This document shows positions 12,434-12,967 of a DNA stretch of 12,967 nt, piece by piece. The notes below the pieces were generated by a model. That model did no database searches. It saw only the letters and a program-made list of their open reading frames with translations, and was not told the origin of the DNA. The first letter of the stretch is position 1. Each line of letters starts with the position of its first letter. The position numbers and the translations under genes were made by a program. The stretch is from CAYLXP01 sp964387425 (lineage in GTDB: Bacteria > Verrucomicrobiota > Kiritimatiellia > UBA8416): the NCBI GenBank assembly GCA_964387425.1, contig CAYLXP010000148.1, positions 1 through 12,967 on the forward strand, in the 5' to 3' direction.

Positions 12434-12967
12434 CTACTGGGTCAAAACGATGCGGTAGTACCCCTTGGACTCGGCCCCCAGGTCAATAACCGCTGTCGTC
12501 CGGTTAGAGGAAGCTGCAATGGGGCTGCCGTGGTCTGACCACACGTTTGACTTCAGCGACTGCGCCATCTGTATCTGGTACGTGAAGTTGCTGTGGGAGT
12601 CGAAAGTGAACTCAAACTGGCTGCCACCGGTCAATGCGGGCTCAGCAATACTGAACGTGAAATTGGTGGGCGGATCGACGTCCGCCGCGGCTCCCGGGGC
12701 GGGGGTTGTCAGCGTACCAACATCCGGATCGTCGATCACGGGACTGATATCGGCGAAATTCTGCTTATAGGTTGCATGGATCGGCTGCCAGGTTGCCCCT
12801 TTGGCCGCACCGACCAGCCATGTGTTAAGATTGCTCGCCAGATTATCCGCCACGCCCTTGTAGAGGAGGTAGTTCCAGTACTCGGCGGAGTCGGAGGGGT
12901 CTTCCGCGTCACCGGCGTTCTTCATGGTCGGATTCACAAAGAGACGTATGCGGAAGCAGTTGCAGCC
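12434..12967 (-). CDS. C-terminal part of a secreted protein with terminal beta-sandwich (start beyond the right edge)
   Basis: The frame is open from base 12967 to the TAG at 12434, giving 177 residues of a larger protein. I do not recognise the main domain. The first 70 residues include 'SAEYWNYLLYKGVADN' and 'LASNLNTWLVGAAKGATW', which could be the closing helix of a sulfatase-like protein ('..L..WL'), but this is weak. A Pro/Ala-rich linker ('TTPAPGAAADVDPP') leads to a final module of about 75 residues with 'FEFTFDSHSNFTYQIQMA', 'VWSDHGSPI' and 'GYYRIVL', a pattern I know from the C-termini of many secreted Verrucomicrobia and Kiritimatiellota proteins. It lies 41 bases upstream of sulfatase 3 on the same strand and is likely in the same transcript. 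A GTG at 12937 is an internal codon, not the start. Confidence 0.75.
   Translation of the reverse strand, partial: GCNCFRIRLFVNPTMKNAGDAEDPSDSAEYWNYLLYKGVADNLASNLNTWLVGAAKGATWQPIHATYKQNFADISPVIDDPDVGTLTTPAPGAAADVDPPTNFTFSIAEPALTGGSQFEFTFDSHSNFTYQIQMAQSLKSNVWSDHGSPIAASSNRTTAVIDLGAESKGYYRIVLTQ

Noticed and set aside
12935..12937. GTG at 12937 as the start of a 167-residue protein.
   Set aside because: The frame continues upstream to the window edge without a stop, there is no ribosome site and the product would lack a signal peptide, so it is taken as internal.

Overview
The window looks like part of a sulfated-polysaccharide utilisation locus from a GC-rich bacterium of the Planctomycetes-Verrucomicrobia-Chlamydiae group. 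Three secreted formylglycine-type sulfatases, an HzsA-like dihaem protein, a sulfatase fused to a beta-helix tail, and a C-terminal beta-sandwich ending in 'YYRIVL' together point to Kiritimatiellota or Verrucomicrobiota. That placement is inferred from gene content; there is no marker gene to prove it.

Left part (1-1770): a sugar-porter-type MFS transporter (minus strand, cut by the left edge) is divergent from a regulator that joins a GntR winged helix to a LacI-type sugar-sensing domain, the AraR architecture. The 118-base gap between them holds an AraR-like operator candidate just before the regulator start and a further matching half-site. This is most simply a sugar-responsive import module.

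Middle and right part (1820-12967): a run of minus-strand genes converges on the regulator. In transcription order it contains a secreted protein cut by the right edge, sulfatase 3, an unrecognised secreted alpha/alpha-barrel-like enzyme (start overlaps the sulfatase stop as ATGA), a Phd/VapC toxin-antitoxin pair, a secreted HzsA-related dihaem protein, sulfatase 2 with a beta-helix tail, and sulfatase 1. Spacings are short (41, -4, 52, -4, 81, 58 and 46 bases), so most of this can be one transcript whose start lies beyond the right edge. The toxin-antitoxin pair has its own good promoter, placed so that the transcript should begin at the antitoxin ATG.

Working model (inference): exported sulfatases remove sulfate esters from an algal or mucin-type glycan, the alpha/alpha-barrel-like protein attacks the backbone or side chains, and released monosaccharide enters through the MFS porter, which relieves repression. 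The role of the dihaem protein is not explained by this model and is the most interesting open point. No sulfatase-maturing enzyme (anSME or FGE) is in the window, so maturation must be supplied from elsewhere. I saw no RNA genes, insertion sequences or CRISPR arrays.
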